64,000 nt of DNA from Bimuria novae-zelandiae CBS 107.79. Lineage: Eukaryota; Ascomycota; Dothideomycetes; Pleosporales; Didymosphaeriaceae. The notes beneath the pieces are model-generated. The model searched no databases. It worked only from the letters and a program-made list of their open reading frames with translations, and was not told where the DNA came from. The position numbers and the translations under genes were made by a program. The stretch covers positions 75,989 to 139,988 of the forward strand of contig ML976725.1 in the NCBI GenBank assembly GCA_010015655.1, read 5' to 3'. Below, piece after piece: positions 1 through 9,890 of this stretch (position 1 is the first letter of the stretch; the number at the start of each line of letters is the position of its first letter).

Positions 1-592
1 GCGGGCAGCCCTCGGCCATCGTGATAACCACCGCGGGTGGCGTGCGGCCGTGGTGGATACCCGCCTGGCACCGAGCAGGGGTGCAGGGCTTTTGGCGAGG
101 CAGCCAGGTCAGCCGGCCGTCAGCGCGACCGTGGACACCATATTATCGCCTTCCGCGCAACCATATGGCCGGAGCGGGTCGGCCGTCCTCCCTACTAGCG
201 TGATCAAGGTGTTCGTCTGCTTCCAGCGAGGCTTAAGTGGCGAATCTTTAAACGTAGTACCGTGACTAACAATCTCGTCTCCTGATCTAGAGATGTTCGA
301 AGCTTCGCTGTGGCAAATTAGTAAGCTATATATTTACGCTGATCCCTGGCCCCCTCTATGTAAGAGATAATAAAAAATATAGGATAGTAAGTTATCTCTA
401 CGTAAAAGCTCCAAGGTCTGATGCACCAAGCTCAACTTTGCATATCCATACCCTTCCAGTTCCAGCACCAATGCAGATTGTCTTCCTTGACACTGCTGAG
501 CATGACGGCCGATACTCTGAAGGGAGCCACACCAGGTTCTCTGAACCATATGTTATCCATACCCTATCTGAGCTCAAAGCTGGACCTCGATA
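1..592. other. left-edge sequence without a supported gene
   Basis: The first ~250 bases are GC-rich and the rest is mixed in composition. Only short overlapping reading frames occur on both strands and none shows a recognisable motif. The end of the NLR remnant lies just to the right. Confidence 0.4.
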
Positions 593-2126
593 CTATGGGT
601 TATGAGGCTCTAAAGTAGTTGGAAGTACAACTAAATCAGATAGAGCACTAATGTCAATAGTGCCAAGGTCAGTGTAAAGATATGAGTCGGTGATGTTAAA
701 TGAGATGCTAGAGAGTGCCTTGCCGATACTAAGCGTATAAAGGCACCCGCCGCTGCTCGCCTCCCAGAGCTTGACCGTCCTGTCGAACGACGCCGACGCG
801 AGCCGGGCCGAGTCGTGGGAGAAGGCTACTGAGTTGACCGGACCGTTATGGCCCTGGAGCGTCTGGAGGCACTCGCCGCTGTTCGCCTCCCAGATCTTGA
901 CCGTCCTGTCGTGCGACGCCGACGCGAGCCGGGCCGAGTCGTGGGAGAAGGCTACTGAGTTGACCGGACCGCTATGGCCCTGGAGCGTCTGGAGGCACTC
1001 GCCGCTGCTCGCCTCCCAGAGCTTGACCGTGCTGCCGTGCGACGCCGACGCGAGCCGGGCCGAGTCGTGGGAGAAGGCTACTGAGTTGACCTGATCGCTA
1101 TGGCCCTCGAGCGTCTGAAGGCAAGGGCTCCATTTTTCTTCTATAGCCGGCTTTATCGTAATCCACTTTGGTTCTTTCCTCTTGAAAAGATCTCTTATCA
1201 GGCTTTGGGCTGGACTGAAAACGAGTGCGGACACATATACCTGAAGAGGATTATTCTCTAATGCCCGTTTATGGTACATAATTAACCGGCGCGCATCTCG
1301 AACTAGTTTAATTAATACGGACGCATCTGCTCTTCCCTGGTTTATATTAACGTATGTTTTATAGGGACAGAATTACTAATTTGTAGATTACCTGGAATAA
1401 AGCCTCGAGTTTCGCCATCGACAGTACCCCTTTCGACATGCTCTTGCACAGGCTAAGAGCCTCAACCCAGTAAAGATATTTCATTCTTATGAAGCTGTTA
1501 ACAGCACCTATATACTGCAGATCAACGCTGTGATCTGCAGAAGAGTGAAGTCTCCAGTCCCAAAGGTGATCGATCCAGTAGATACACGAATAGCGTGATG
1601 CTGCTAGCGGGTCTGGGTCCGGCGGCTTAACCTGCTCGGCAGGATATCCTAGCGCACGTAGGCTATACATGTCTCTTCGTAGCGTCCTGGACATGGCCAG
1701 TAGCGATCTCGAGAAGATTACGTAGTGGGCCTCTTCCCTTCTGGACGGAAAGATTTCATCGAGTGCCTTAGTGAACAAATAGTCCTTCGCGGACTGATGC
1801 ACAAAGTAGATGGTACCATATCGCGTAGTGAGGAACGAACCACACAGGGTAACAATCTCCCCCAACGACTCTAGATCATCGGCCCGATCTTCGAGTATCT
1901 CGACAAGAGAAGTCGGTTCTTTCAGTGTGATGGGTTGGTATACGATCGCAATCGAAGCGAGTATCTGCTTGCACAGATCAGCATCGTCTGAGTTGCGTAT
2001 TTGCTCCATCATTCGCTCGTAAATAGAGTCAAGTCCAGGCGGAAATGCGTTTAGCTTTGCGGGGATGTTCCATCGTGAGATCTTCTCGAGATTTTGACAG
2101 ACCAAATCAAATCATAGAACCAGGTT
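593..2126 (-). pseudogene. NLR (NACHT-WD40, HET-E/HET-D type) remnant
   Basis: This is the C-terminal part of a STAND/NLR protein, the family behind fungal heterokaryon incompatibility. The 2105-1377 segment reads as the end of the NACHT region and its helical linker (LVCQNLEKIS, FPPGLDSIYERMMEQI, VHQSAKDYLF). The 1336-593 segment contains the conserved linker (PLQVYVSALVFSPAQSLIRD) and then WD40 repeats with the core LQTLxGHSGPVNSVAFSHD. The two segments are in different frames. A 40-nt GT...AG stretch (1376-1337) joins them in phase and may be an intron; otherwise it is a frameshift. Upstream, the frame meets TGA where the family normally has a Trp (LW.xLVCQNLE), and I could not find a P-loop or N-terminal effector domain. 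About three nearly identical WD repeats remain, followed by one degenerate one. The gene is probably non-functional; a truncated expressed protein is the alternative. Confidence 0.75.
759..1136 (-). repeat. three tandem 126-bp WD40-encoding repeats
   Basis: Three consecutive 126-bp units (759-884, 885-1010, 1011-1136) each encode one 42-residue WD40 blade on the minus strand. The first two and most of the third differ at only a few positions. Such high internal conservation is known for the WD40 arrays of fungal incompatibility NLRs, where unequal exchange homogenises repeats. Confidence 0.9.
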
Positions 2127-3179
2127 ATCATCTCGAGGTCGCTAGCGACGAGAATACCAGGCTCGCCGAGTGGTTGTTACTCGCTCGTCCAAATGACAAC
2201 AAAACGTCGTTCGAGAGAACGCCTACCGGTAGCTTAGTATGGGATCGGATCTCCGATGAAACTGTACGAGTCCGCTATCGTATTTTGGAGGCCGGAGGAC
2301 AGTCATACGTGCGACAACCGTCCCGAAAATTCCTCTCCAGCCAGTGGAACCATTATTATTCTCTGGGTAGCCAATACGCACTACGGCCTCGTGGTTGCCG
2401 ACTTGACTCGCGAAAGGTTCGATCCAGCCCCTCGCTGGACCTGTGGCTGGTGCATCTTCCAAACAACAGCCCACCTTTTTTCGTAATTAGGGAAAATATT
2501 GAAGTGTACTATTGGCGACGCAGCTCACATCGTAACATGAGTGGTACGAAGATTTTTCACCCGTCATAGGAGCGTGTTCGATTTAAGTGCACAGTGGCGC
2601 TCGGTAGCGCTCGGGTTAACGAAGGTACCGAGCCTGTTTACAAGTTTACTGGAAATAGAAACGTCAAAGGGTAACGATTTTGTCTCAGTTTCATCATCTC
2701 AATGCTAAGCTTTGCCGGCGCTTCCAATACTTCCGGTCCAGCCCTCAGGACCGGACACCTGGTAGTAGGGGAAGTCACGTGACCAAACTCCATGGTAGAC
2801 GCACAGCAACCCCTCTACGTCATACCTTCCAGTCAATCCGCATCTCAGAAAACTTGGATAGTTTCGTGGCTTGAAAATTTGAGCGACGGGGCTTTCTGAC
2901 CCGAATAGGCCCAGGGAGGCTGTCACAGCGAAGGAGTACGTATTGATATTATACGGAACATCTGTGATATCACTTCCTTGACCTTCTCACTGGAAGGCTC
3001 ACAACGCCGGTACTATCGGCCTTGTTTCAACTCTTCCACGGCAGCAAGTGGCGTTCAACGTCCCAAATCCTTCGAAACATTCCCACTTCAAGCCGCAGTG
3101 TACTTAACAGTTATACCACGCGCGACAAAGAATCGAAACAGCGAGTTCCTCCCTTCGTCTTATCCATTGACACCAACAA
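2127..3179. other. intergenic, possibly eroded upstream NLR sequence
   Basis: Several medium reading frames overlap on both strands (for example plus 2045-2569 and minus 2474-2223), but none shows a family motif. The region sits where the N-terminal part of the NLR should be, so it may be unrecognisable remains of that gene. This is an inference from position. Confidence 0.3.
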
Positions 3180-3181
3180 TA

Positions 3182-3208
3182 CGGAGGAGCCTTTCAAAAG
3201 TCCTTGCT
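3182..3208 (+). repeat. left terminal inverted repeat of Tc1/mariner element
   Basis: This 27-bp end is the exact reverse complement of 4693-4719. Confidence 0.93.
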
Positions 3209-3276
3209 GACAGGGGTAAGCGCCACACGACAGGGGGGTTTCCAAATACGGCAAATACGTCCGATTTGTATAGCAG

Positions 3277-4565
3277 TTATCTAACTCTACCAATATTTCG
3301 ACCTTCCTTGTACTCGTTGCCGCCTTCAAGTTCAATAATCTTCTGAATATGAATAGGAATACGTTCAATCCATGCCTGAATCTTATCCTGAGGTAGCTCC
3401 TTCCAGTACTGCTCCCATGCACGTATTGCTTCTGCTCGACTCTTTGGCGCCCCTTTCTTTGTAGTACGCCTCTTCATCCATGGCCAGCAAGGCTCAATCG
3501 CGTTCAAATCGGGCGAGTTCCCACACCAGAGTAATCGCTGAACGCCCTCCCAGCTATATATATAGCTCTGTACGTAGTGATTATGGGCAGGTGCCTTATC
3601 CTCTTGAACAACTGTTCCTGGCCGTTCAGCTTGACATTGCTTTGCAAAAGGAATCAGCTTTGGATATAAGATAGTTGTCTGATATCGATACCAGTCAATT
3701 CCTGATCCTAATCCTCGGCCTCGGCTAAGCTTGCCAGTTTTTGTATTCCACTTCCATTGGGGCCGCTTGCCAGGCTTTGTACGCAGACCAAGGCGCCAGA
3801 TACCAGTCTCAAGCTCCCACTGCTCTTTCATAATAGGCTCAAGTTTTTGATTCAGCTCTTCAATTTTTTAATAGCAGCTTCTTTCTCTTGCTTTGTCTCT
3901 GGTGTCCAGCAATGGCAGGGCCCCCGCTGATCGTAGGAGAAGCAGCCCCAGAACATGAATTCGGAATAGCCTTTCCATCTCTCACGAATACAGCTGCGTA
4001 CGAAGGCTTCGTCTACTTTCCGCCATACTCGGTACCCCCCTCGTCTATGAAGAAGAACGACCGACGTCTCGTCAGACCAAATAACATTCTTCCAGTCCTC
4101 TATTGTCCAATCGCGATGTTGAAGGCACCACTTAAGTCGCTCTTCCTTCATTTTCTTCGTCAACCCAGGCTTCCTCGTCGGTTTGGTCTTCTTGAATCCC
4201 GCTGCCCGTAGGATCCTCCATACTGACGTAGCTGATATATTGAAGCCTTGTTGGCTAAGCGTACCAGCAATATCAGCGCACGACTTCTCTCGTCCGTAGC
4301 GGTCGGTGCGTACAGTATTGACAACCTTCTCAGAGACCTCAGCTCGCTTTGACGGTCTACCAGAGCGCGGGGCATCTTCAAGGTAGCGATTATTGATTAT
4401 AAGTGGCCGCAGGGCTGGGTCAAAACCTCGTGCGATAGCTCGGCCGTATATCGAATCAATCGTCCGCGTCGGGATCCTTGTCAGTTCATAGATCTCATTA
4501 CTAGACTTGCCAGTAGCCTTAAGGCTTACAATAAGCGCACGAGTAGGGATATCGTAGGGAGCCAT
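3277..4565 (-). pseudogene. Tc1/mariner DDE transposase, one frameshift
   Basis: Cut-and-paste transposase. The N-terminal part (from the ATG at 4565) has a helix-turn-helix region (IPTRALIVSLKATGKSSNEI, then a second HTH around SVWRILRAAGF). The catalytic acidic residues are visible: first Asp in IWSDETSV, second in QEDKAPAHNHY, and the third site in GNSPDLNAIEPCW. The frame breaks at about 3852: a TGA follows AAIKKLKS, while the next frame continues with ELNQKLEP and reads to the stop at 3277. Loss of one base in the Leu-Glu-Glu stretch explains this. Otherwise the protein is full length (~430 residues) with no nonsense codons, so this copy was inactivated recently or the shift is a sequence error. 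Confidence 0.88.
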
Positions 4566-4692
4566 GATAGAGTAGAATAGTATAGATTTACTGTAGAGAG
4601 TAGCTCTACAAAAGAGCTGAGGGCGCAAAGGCCACGTTGGCTCGGAGCAGTTGCCGGATCTGGGTTATGGCTAAGATATCCCTGTCGGCGCT

Positions 4693-4719
4693 AGCAAGGA
4701 CTTTTGAAAGGCTCCTCCG
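4693..4719 (-). repeat. right terminal inverted repeat of Tc1/mariner element
   Basis: This 27-bp end mirrors 3182-3208 and is followed by the TA duplication at 4720-4721. Confidence 0.93.
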
Positions 4720-4721
4720 TA

Positions 4722-5754
4722 CCGTACTATCACTGGACCTGTGTCAGCAACTACAGCCCCACAAACGGAAGTCGCTCCTACCTCATCTACAATGATGGCG
4801 TCGCCAGTGCTTGCCATTCTTCCCTCCAGGGTGTCCAACGTACCGTACACTTGGCGTACGGTTAGTAGTTCCGTACCGTGCACGGTACACATAGTGGTCA
4901 TCAGGAAGAAAAAAGGACAGTGAATGGTCTGTGCACAGTACGGAACTACTGGCCGTACGCTAAGAGTACGGTACGTTGGACCCCCTGCTTCCCTCGCCAA
5001 CGCCGCGAAGTCCTTCACCTCACCCGGCCACCTCGGCCGGTAACTCTCGTCGACAACCAATTCAATCGGATTACAATACCCCTTTGCCACCCGTGCTTTG
5101 ATTCCGTTCGTCTCAATCGTCGCTCTTCCCCTGACCGCGACGTCAGACTGAACTACGAGCACGGCATTGAGTCGATTCGGAATCCCACCTCGGGACTATT
5201 CGTTCTCGTGGATGTAAAAGCGCACAGAGTTCGGTTCAGCCATCTGCGGAGATTTCCACGTATCGCTCACAATGCTGCATGAATGTTCTTTCACGACGGA
5301 CTCCTTGCGGCTGACTGAGACGTCACCGTGAGCAGTCGCACCGAGTAGATCCACGCCCGCCGTTAGCGACCCCTCGAACTTCCATTACACCGACGAGGTC
5401 GTCTGCCTCCCTGTCAGAAACTGCGGTGCCCATCGCTTCACCACAGCGGTGCTGCTCGCGCTAGCTTGGCTCGGCTCGAATCGAAACATGATGTTCGCCT
5501 TTTTGAAGCGGTCGTTGTGCGGGCAGGAGAACTGCAAGACGGTATACGAGCCAGGCCTGCTTGCCGTGGAGGAGCCCTGCGTCGATGCTTTTTACCGTGA
5601 TGGTAGTGGTCTTCCAGGTGTTGTTGTCTTGTTGGTATACCGTGGCGGGTGGGGCTGATACCTCTTTGCTGAAGGAAGAGGTTCGTGACTTGGAATTTGG
5701 AGTGTTCATACTAACTATTAACGATAGACTAGCTGCATGCGAAGGAGATAGCAT
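4722..5754 (-). pseudogene. eroded minus-strand gene of unknown function
   Basis: Consecutive minus-strand segments read like one protein that has lost its frame. 5754-5461 gives a Ser/Thr-rich start with AEPS before TAG. 5365-5205 gives VDLLGATAHGDVSVSRKESV and ends at a TAG after YIHENE. 5190-5000 continues in another frame with GGIPNRLNAVLVVQSDVAV and PIELVVDESYRPRWPGEV. I do not recognise the family. The segments share strand and order and have coding-like composition, but are separated by stops and shifts. The 3' part is interrupted by a MITE (4833-4981), and the Tc1/mariner element abuts the left end. A true spliced gene is possible but the in-frame stops argue against it. Confidence 0.4.
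4833..4981. mobile_element. MITE-like 149-bp element with long inverted repeats
   Basis: The 44-bp left arm (4833-4876, starting GTCCAACGTACCGTAC) and the right arm (4938-4981) are inverted copies differing at about four sites. They flank a 61-bp spacer with no coding capacity. Short length, long inverted ends and no transposase fit a miniature inverted-repeat element. No clear target duplication was found. The single strand could fold into a long hairpin. Confidence 0.75.
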
Positions 5755-6544
5755 TGATCGGCGAAGCTGCTGCTAAACGGCGAGCTCAGGGGCTCTTGAA
5801 CGCCTCCACTGCCTGACCATCTTCGGCAATGCATCCGCCTCTCGAGGAGACTCGCGGACCTGGCCATTGGCGACCACAAGTTCCAAAAGCAAGGGTATCG
5901 AAAACATGGAAGGAAGCACAGGTTGTCGGCGTGCCCGTACAAGCCTCGCATATAGACATTCGACCGGCGGCTGCCCTATAATCCAACGTCGAAACCAGCG
6001 CTTCTGGAACATCCCCCGAGAGATATCTATTTCTAGCTGCGTTTATTATGCGGGTCTACCGAAGGTATCCGCGATGCTGGCTAAGCGAGTTTCTTTGATA
6101 GTCGTGGACGAGAGCAGAAGTTTGTATAACACTGACGACCAATCGAATGCGATGGTGCCCGTTGATTTTACAGGAAAGGACTACTAAATGATGAGTAGCC
6201 GTTTGCGTGCCAGATTTGTCGCGATCGCCGGGCACAGTCGCATGGTATACGCGGAATACGGTGACCTGAATGCTCCACTGATGTGCAACACCATCAGAAT
6301 ATCGGATTTCTTTGTTACATTCGCGGGAGCCTGATCACTTCTTTTTGACACATGCTCTCAGTTATTAATGGCAACATGACTGAGCAATACGCCCATCAAT
6401 TCGCCGTACGTTCATGTTGGTCATAGAGTCCCTCACGCACAGCAACACGGAGACTACATGCACTTATGCAATCGGCGTTTTACCACTTTTTTATCTCAAG
6501 CGCCAAAGCGGTCCAGCAATGCACATGAGTTGCATGATCAGGAA
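5755..6544. other. intergenic, no supported gene
   Basis: Short frames overlap on both strands (for example plus 5867-6187) without recognisable motifs. The left part may hold more of the eroded minus-strand gene. Confidence 0.35.
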
Positions 6545-8100
6545 TTTTAGACGTCTCCTTATTCCAAAAGTGAAGAAGCAAGGAAGACCTCGAGGACAGG
6601 AGGTCTATATACCTGCACTCGAGAGAAGCACATGTTGGTTTTGTCTTGCGCATTTTAGACAAACGCAGCACATCAACAGTCGTTCTCCTCTTTTGGTAAC
6701 ACAATTTCTTCGGTTGGGGACCTGGGAAGCAAGATCGACGGGGAGAAAAGGAAATTTTATCCTCCCTGCACTCTTTACAGCACATATAATCGCTGTTTTT
6801 TTCTTTTATCCAAGCGCACCGAGGCAGAGTCCACGTAAGCGAAAGCCTCTGTCGTAGAACCACGAAGCACCTCCGGAGCCAACATAGGTATGCATATGTT
6901 CCATTTTTAACACGCCCACGTTAACTCCGTAATAGCAGCGCAATCATGTTCAAATTCGTAACCCCTTTTTAGAGCCCCTCAAAACTAGTGGAGGGTCTAC
7001 AATAGACAAGCGGAAGGCAGAAGAGGGAGTTGATATAATCAGACTATGTAGCCGCAAAAGGAGCACAGTCATGATGCATGCTTCTTGAAGCTTTCGAAGC
7101 ACCCCCAATGGAGCGCATGTGAGCGAGCTAAGAAGCACAGGCAGAGACCCCATGTAACGAACGACATGTTCTATTTTTTTCCGTACACCCAATTTAGCGT
7201 GCCAGAGCAGCACGCCATGATTTTTGTAGTATTGACATATTTGTACAGTGCCGCTTCACAACCGCAAGGCCAACCAAGTCATGAGCCCGTTCTCGGCATG
7301 CTTTTAGAGAGCCATCAAGTTGGCGTGATTTGAAGAAGCCAGCAAGGATGAACAGCGCCCACATACCGCAAAGTGTTCTCGACTTTTTGGATCCCCATTG
7401 CAGCAGCATAGAAGTAGCCTCGTCACATCGGTTCATAGTATCTCGTTCCAGAGTACCTTCCACTCAGAGCGGAATATGAAGAAGCCCGCAAGAACTACCC
7501 GCAGATCCCACATGCGATGACCACTGTAGCATTTTTTTTATTGCCCTTCCAGCAGAGCACAAGCCAGCCACGCCATCGAAGCCCATGTCATTGAATTTTA
7601 GAGCACCGTCCGATCAGAGCAGAATGTGAAGGAGGGGAGCGAGGGGCAAGGCAGAGACACCAGATCCCGAGCCCTTTCAATTTTTAGTCCCACTACTCCA
7701 GCAGCGCGGAGGAAGCAAAGCCATGTTTTTGTTGCTCCGTCCTTTTTAAAGCGCATTTATATTCGGAGCGGAAGGTGTGAAGCGCAAAGGCCGGAAAGAA
7801 AACACATAAATAGTTGTTCAGAGGTTTTTAGTGCTCCCATTTGTATGACAGCAAGAGTGGCCAAACCATGAGGTGCCTCCACATGGTTTTTTTTAGAGCG
7901 CTTTCAAACCTCGCGCGGAAGGAGTCAAGCGCGAAGGACGCGCAGAGAACACATGCGTGGGGTCTCGGGTGGTTTTTAGTGCTCCAAATTTGTACGGCAG
8001 CAAGAGCAGGCAAGCTATGTGAAGACTGTCATCGATTTTTAGACGACTGTGAAGCCGGAAAGAAGTGTGAAGAAGTAAGAACGACGGTAAGATGGTGGGC
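6545..8100 (+). repeat. degenerate bipartite tandem repeat, ~147-bp period
   Basis: A recurring pattern is readable by eye. Block A starts TTTTAGAGC, followed by GAGCGGAA, GTGAAG, GCAGAGA and CACATG. Block B starts TTTTTAGTGCTCC, followed by CAGCA, AAGC and CCATG. A blocks begin at about 7302, 7446, 7596, 7743, 7890 and 8036 (spacing 144-150). B blocks begin at about 7384, 7532, 7681, 7825 and 7973 (spacing 144-149). Less regular copies are visible back to 6545 (A at 6545, 6965 and 7092; B at 6653). Copies are heavily diverged, and reading frames are broken on both strands, so the array looks non-coding. There is no RIP-like AT enrichment. The function is unknown. Confidence 0.7.
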
Positions 8101-8323
8101 TTTATACAGCCACTGAAACGTGGCTCGGCGCTAAACGCGGTAGGGGAGGAAGACACGTGTGTGGAAGGGTAATCGGAGTTGGAGAGTGCAAACGCGTGTA
8201 ACAGTCCGTTCAGTCATGGAGATCACAATATTATGATTTTGTACCGATTCCTCGAGGGGTATATACCTATCCAGCGCAACCGACTGTCGTAATACGCTCG
8301 CATGGCTCCTCTCATCGAACAAC

Positions 8324-9890
8324 TCACACCTGGTACGTGATCGTCTTGAGCCTGAGGAACTCTTCAAAGCCCCAGTTGCCGTTAAACCGACCCCACCCGC
8401 TCATCTTCGCCCCCCCGTGCGGTAGGTTCGTTTCGTCGTGGACGGTCATCGCGTTAATGTGGACAGCACTATATCTGTCAGATGCACCATTCTTCGGGGA
8501 AATCGGGTTGAGACCTACCCGCTCTCAATCTGCTTCGCAATCCTCAAGCCCCTGCCCAGATTCTCTGTAAACACGGCGCTCGTCAGACCGTACTCGGTAT
8601 CGTTTGCAATCTCAACCGCCTCCTCTTCGCTCGCGATCTCGATGACCGACACAGATGGCCCAAACGACTCGGTGTGGTATAGATCCATGTCTTTGTTCAC
8701 GCCATCGACGATGATAGGTCGCATCCTCGTCTTGGACACCTCATTCGTTTCCGGGTGCGACTCCTCCTTCTCATGGTCGCCGTAGACCAGCTTTGCGCCC
8801 GCCTTGACCGCATCGCCAACCAAGCGCTTGTTCTTGTCTACATTGGCCGGCTGCACCAAAACAGGCGCGGGCTTATCACCGCCAAAGATTCCCTCCGCGG
8901 CGCCCTTGAAGGCCTCGATGAACTTGGCCTTGATGTCCTTGTGCACGAGGATGCGCTCGGTGGCCATACAGACCTGGCCAGAGTGCAGGAACGCGCCGAG
9001 CGCGCACTGCGTCGCGGCCTTGTCGAGGTCGGCGTCATCCAGGACGATGGCGCTCGCCTTGCCGCCAAGCTCCATCAGCACCGGCTTGAGGTTCTTGCCT
9101 GCCGCGGCTGCAATGATGCGACCGACGGCGGTGGAGCCGGTGAAGTTGACCTTCTTCACCGCCGGGTGCTCGATGAGCGCGGTTGTGACTTTGGCGGCGT
9201 CTTCGGGGCGGTGGTACAGCACATTGAGGGCGCCCGCGGGCAGGCCAGCTTCGGTGAGGACATTGCCAATGGCCCAAAAGCAGCGGGGCGAGAGCTCGGA
9301 GCCCTTGAGGATGGTTGTGTTGCCTGCTGCGAGGGCGTAGAGGACGGCGCGGATACCGAGAATGTATGGCGCGTTCCTGTCGTCGCGTCAGCATTCGCTA
9401 GCTATGCAGCCAATGGCGTGGAAGTTGCGCACCAAGGGGAGATGCCCAGAACGACACCGTATGGCTCCTTGATCACCAGCGCTTCGGTGTTGTCGTCGGA
9501 ACAACTGGGGATGACTCCGTTGACGGAGCTACACCTGCCCGCCACGTCCCGGAACATCTCCGCGCCCAGCGGGACATTGAACCCTGAGCTGAATGCGGCC
9601 GCCGACCCCGTCTCCTCCTCCATGTACCGTCCGAGCTCATCGGCGCGCGCTTTGAAAATGTCGGACGCTTTGAGGAAGATGTCGCGGCGCGCGGCAGGCT
9701 TCGTCTTGGACCATGCTGGGAACGCAGCTTGAGCCGCATCCACGGCGTTCTTGACGTCCTCGAGAGAGGCTGAGGCGGCGCTCCAGATCTGCTTATGCGA
9801 GGAAGGCGAGGTCACAGGGAAGGTGGTCGACGTGGTGACCTCCTTGCCATTGATGAGCAGCGGTACCGTGTACGACGCGTCTGAAGCCAT
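8324..9890 (-). CDS. aldehyde dehydrogenase, NAD(P)-dependent (salicylaldehyde/vanillin dehydrogenase-like)
   Basis: Oxidises an aldehyde to its acid using NAD(P). There are three exons (9890-9433, 9376-8519, 8468-8324). The introns of 56 and 50 bp have GTGCGC...ACAG and GTAGGT...ATAG ends, and the joined frame of 1,461 nt gives 486 residues, the normal family length. Motifs present: PWNAPYILGIR across intron 1, FTGSTAVG near 231-238, MELGGKAS with the general-base Glu near 255, and GQVCMATERI with the nucleophile Cys near 289. Further on are SFGPSVSVIEI and the C-terminal LPHGGAKMSGWGRFN. All catalytic residues are intact. It is most like the fungal salicylaldehyde/vanillin-type dehydrogenases, but the substrate is a guess. 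No peroxisomal or secretion signal is seen (ends YQV). The gene stands alone between the ~147-bp repeat and a gene-poor stretch. Confidence 0.92.

Larger units (their letters stand above)
3180..4721 (-). mobile_element. Tc1/mariner transposon, near intact, TA target duplication
   Basis: The element is 1.54 kb. Its inverted ends (3182-3208 and 4693-4719) match perfectly over 27 bp, beginning CGGAGGAGCCTTTCAAAAGT. Both ends are flanked by TA (3180-3181 and 4720-4721), the target duplication of the Tc1/mariner superfamily. It contains one transposase gene on the minus strand, broken only by a single-base shift. Base composition is normal, with no sign of RIP, in contrast to the two other Tc1/mariner copies in this window. 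That suggests a recent or single-copy insertion. Confidence 0.93.

Noticed and set aside
6545..8100. CRISPR-like array
   Set aside because: Spaced repeats exist, but units are ~147 bp, degenerate and contiguous. The organism is a fungus and no cas-like gene is present.
6545..8100. Multi-exon gene, because many TTTTTAG motifs look like splice acceptors
   Set aside because: No matching GT donor sites at regular positions and no protein similarity between blocks.
8755..9732. Long plus-strand frames opposite the aldehyde dehydrogenase
   Set aside because: Shadow frames of a GC-rich gene whose motifs are clear on the minus strand.
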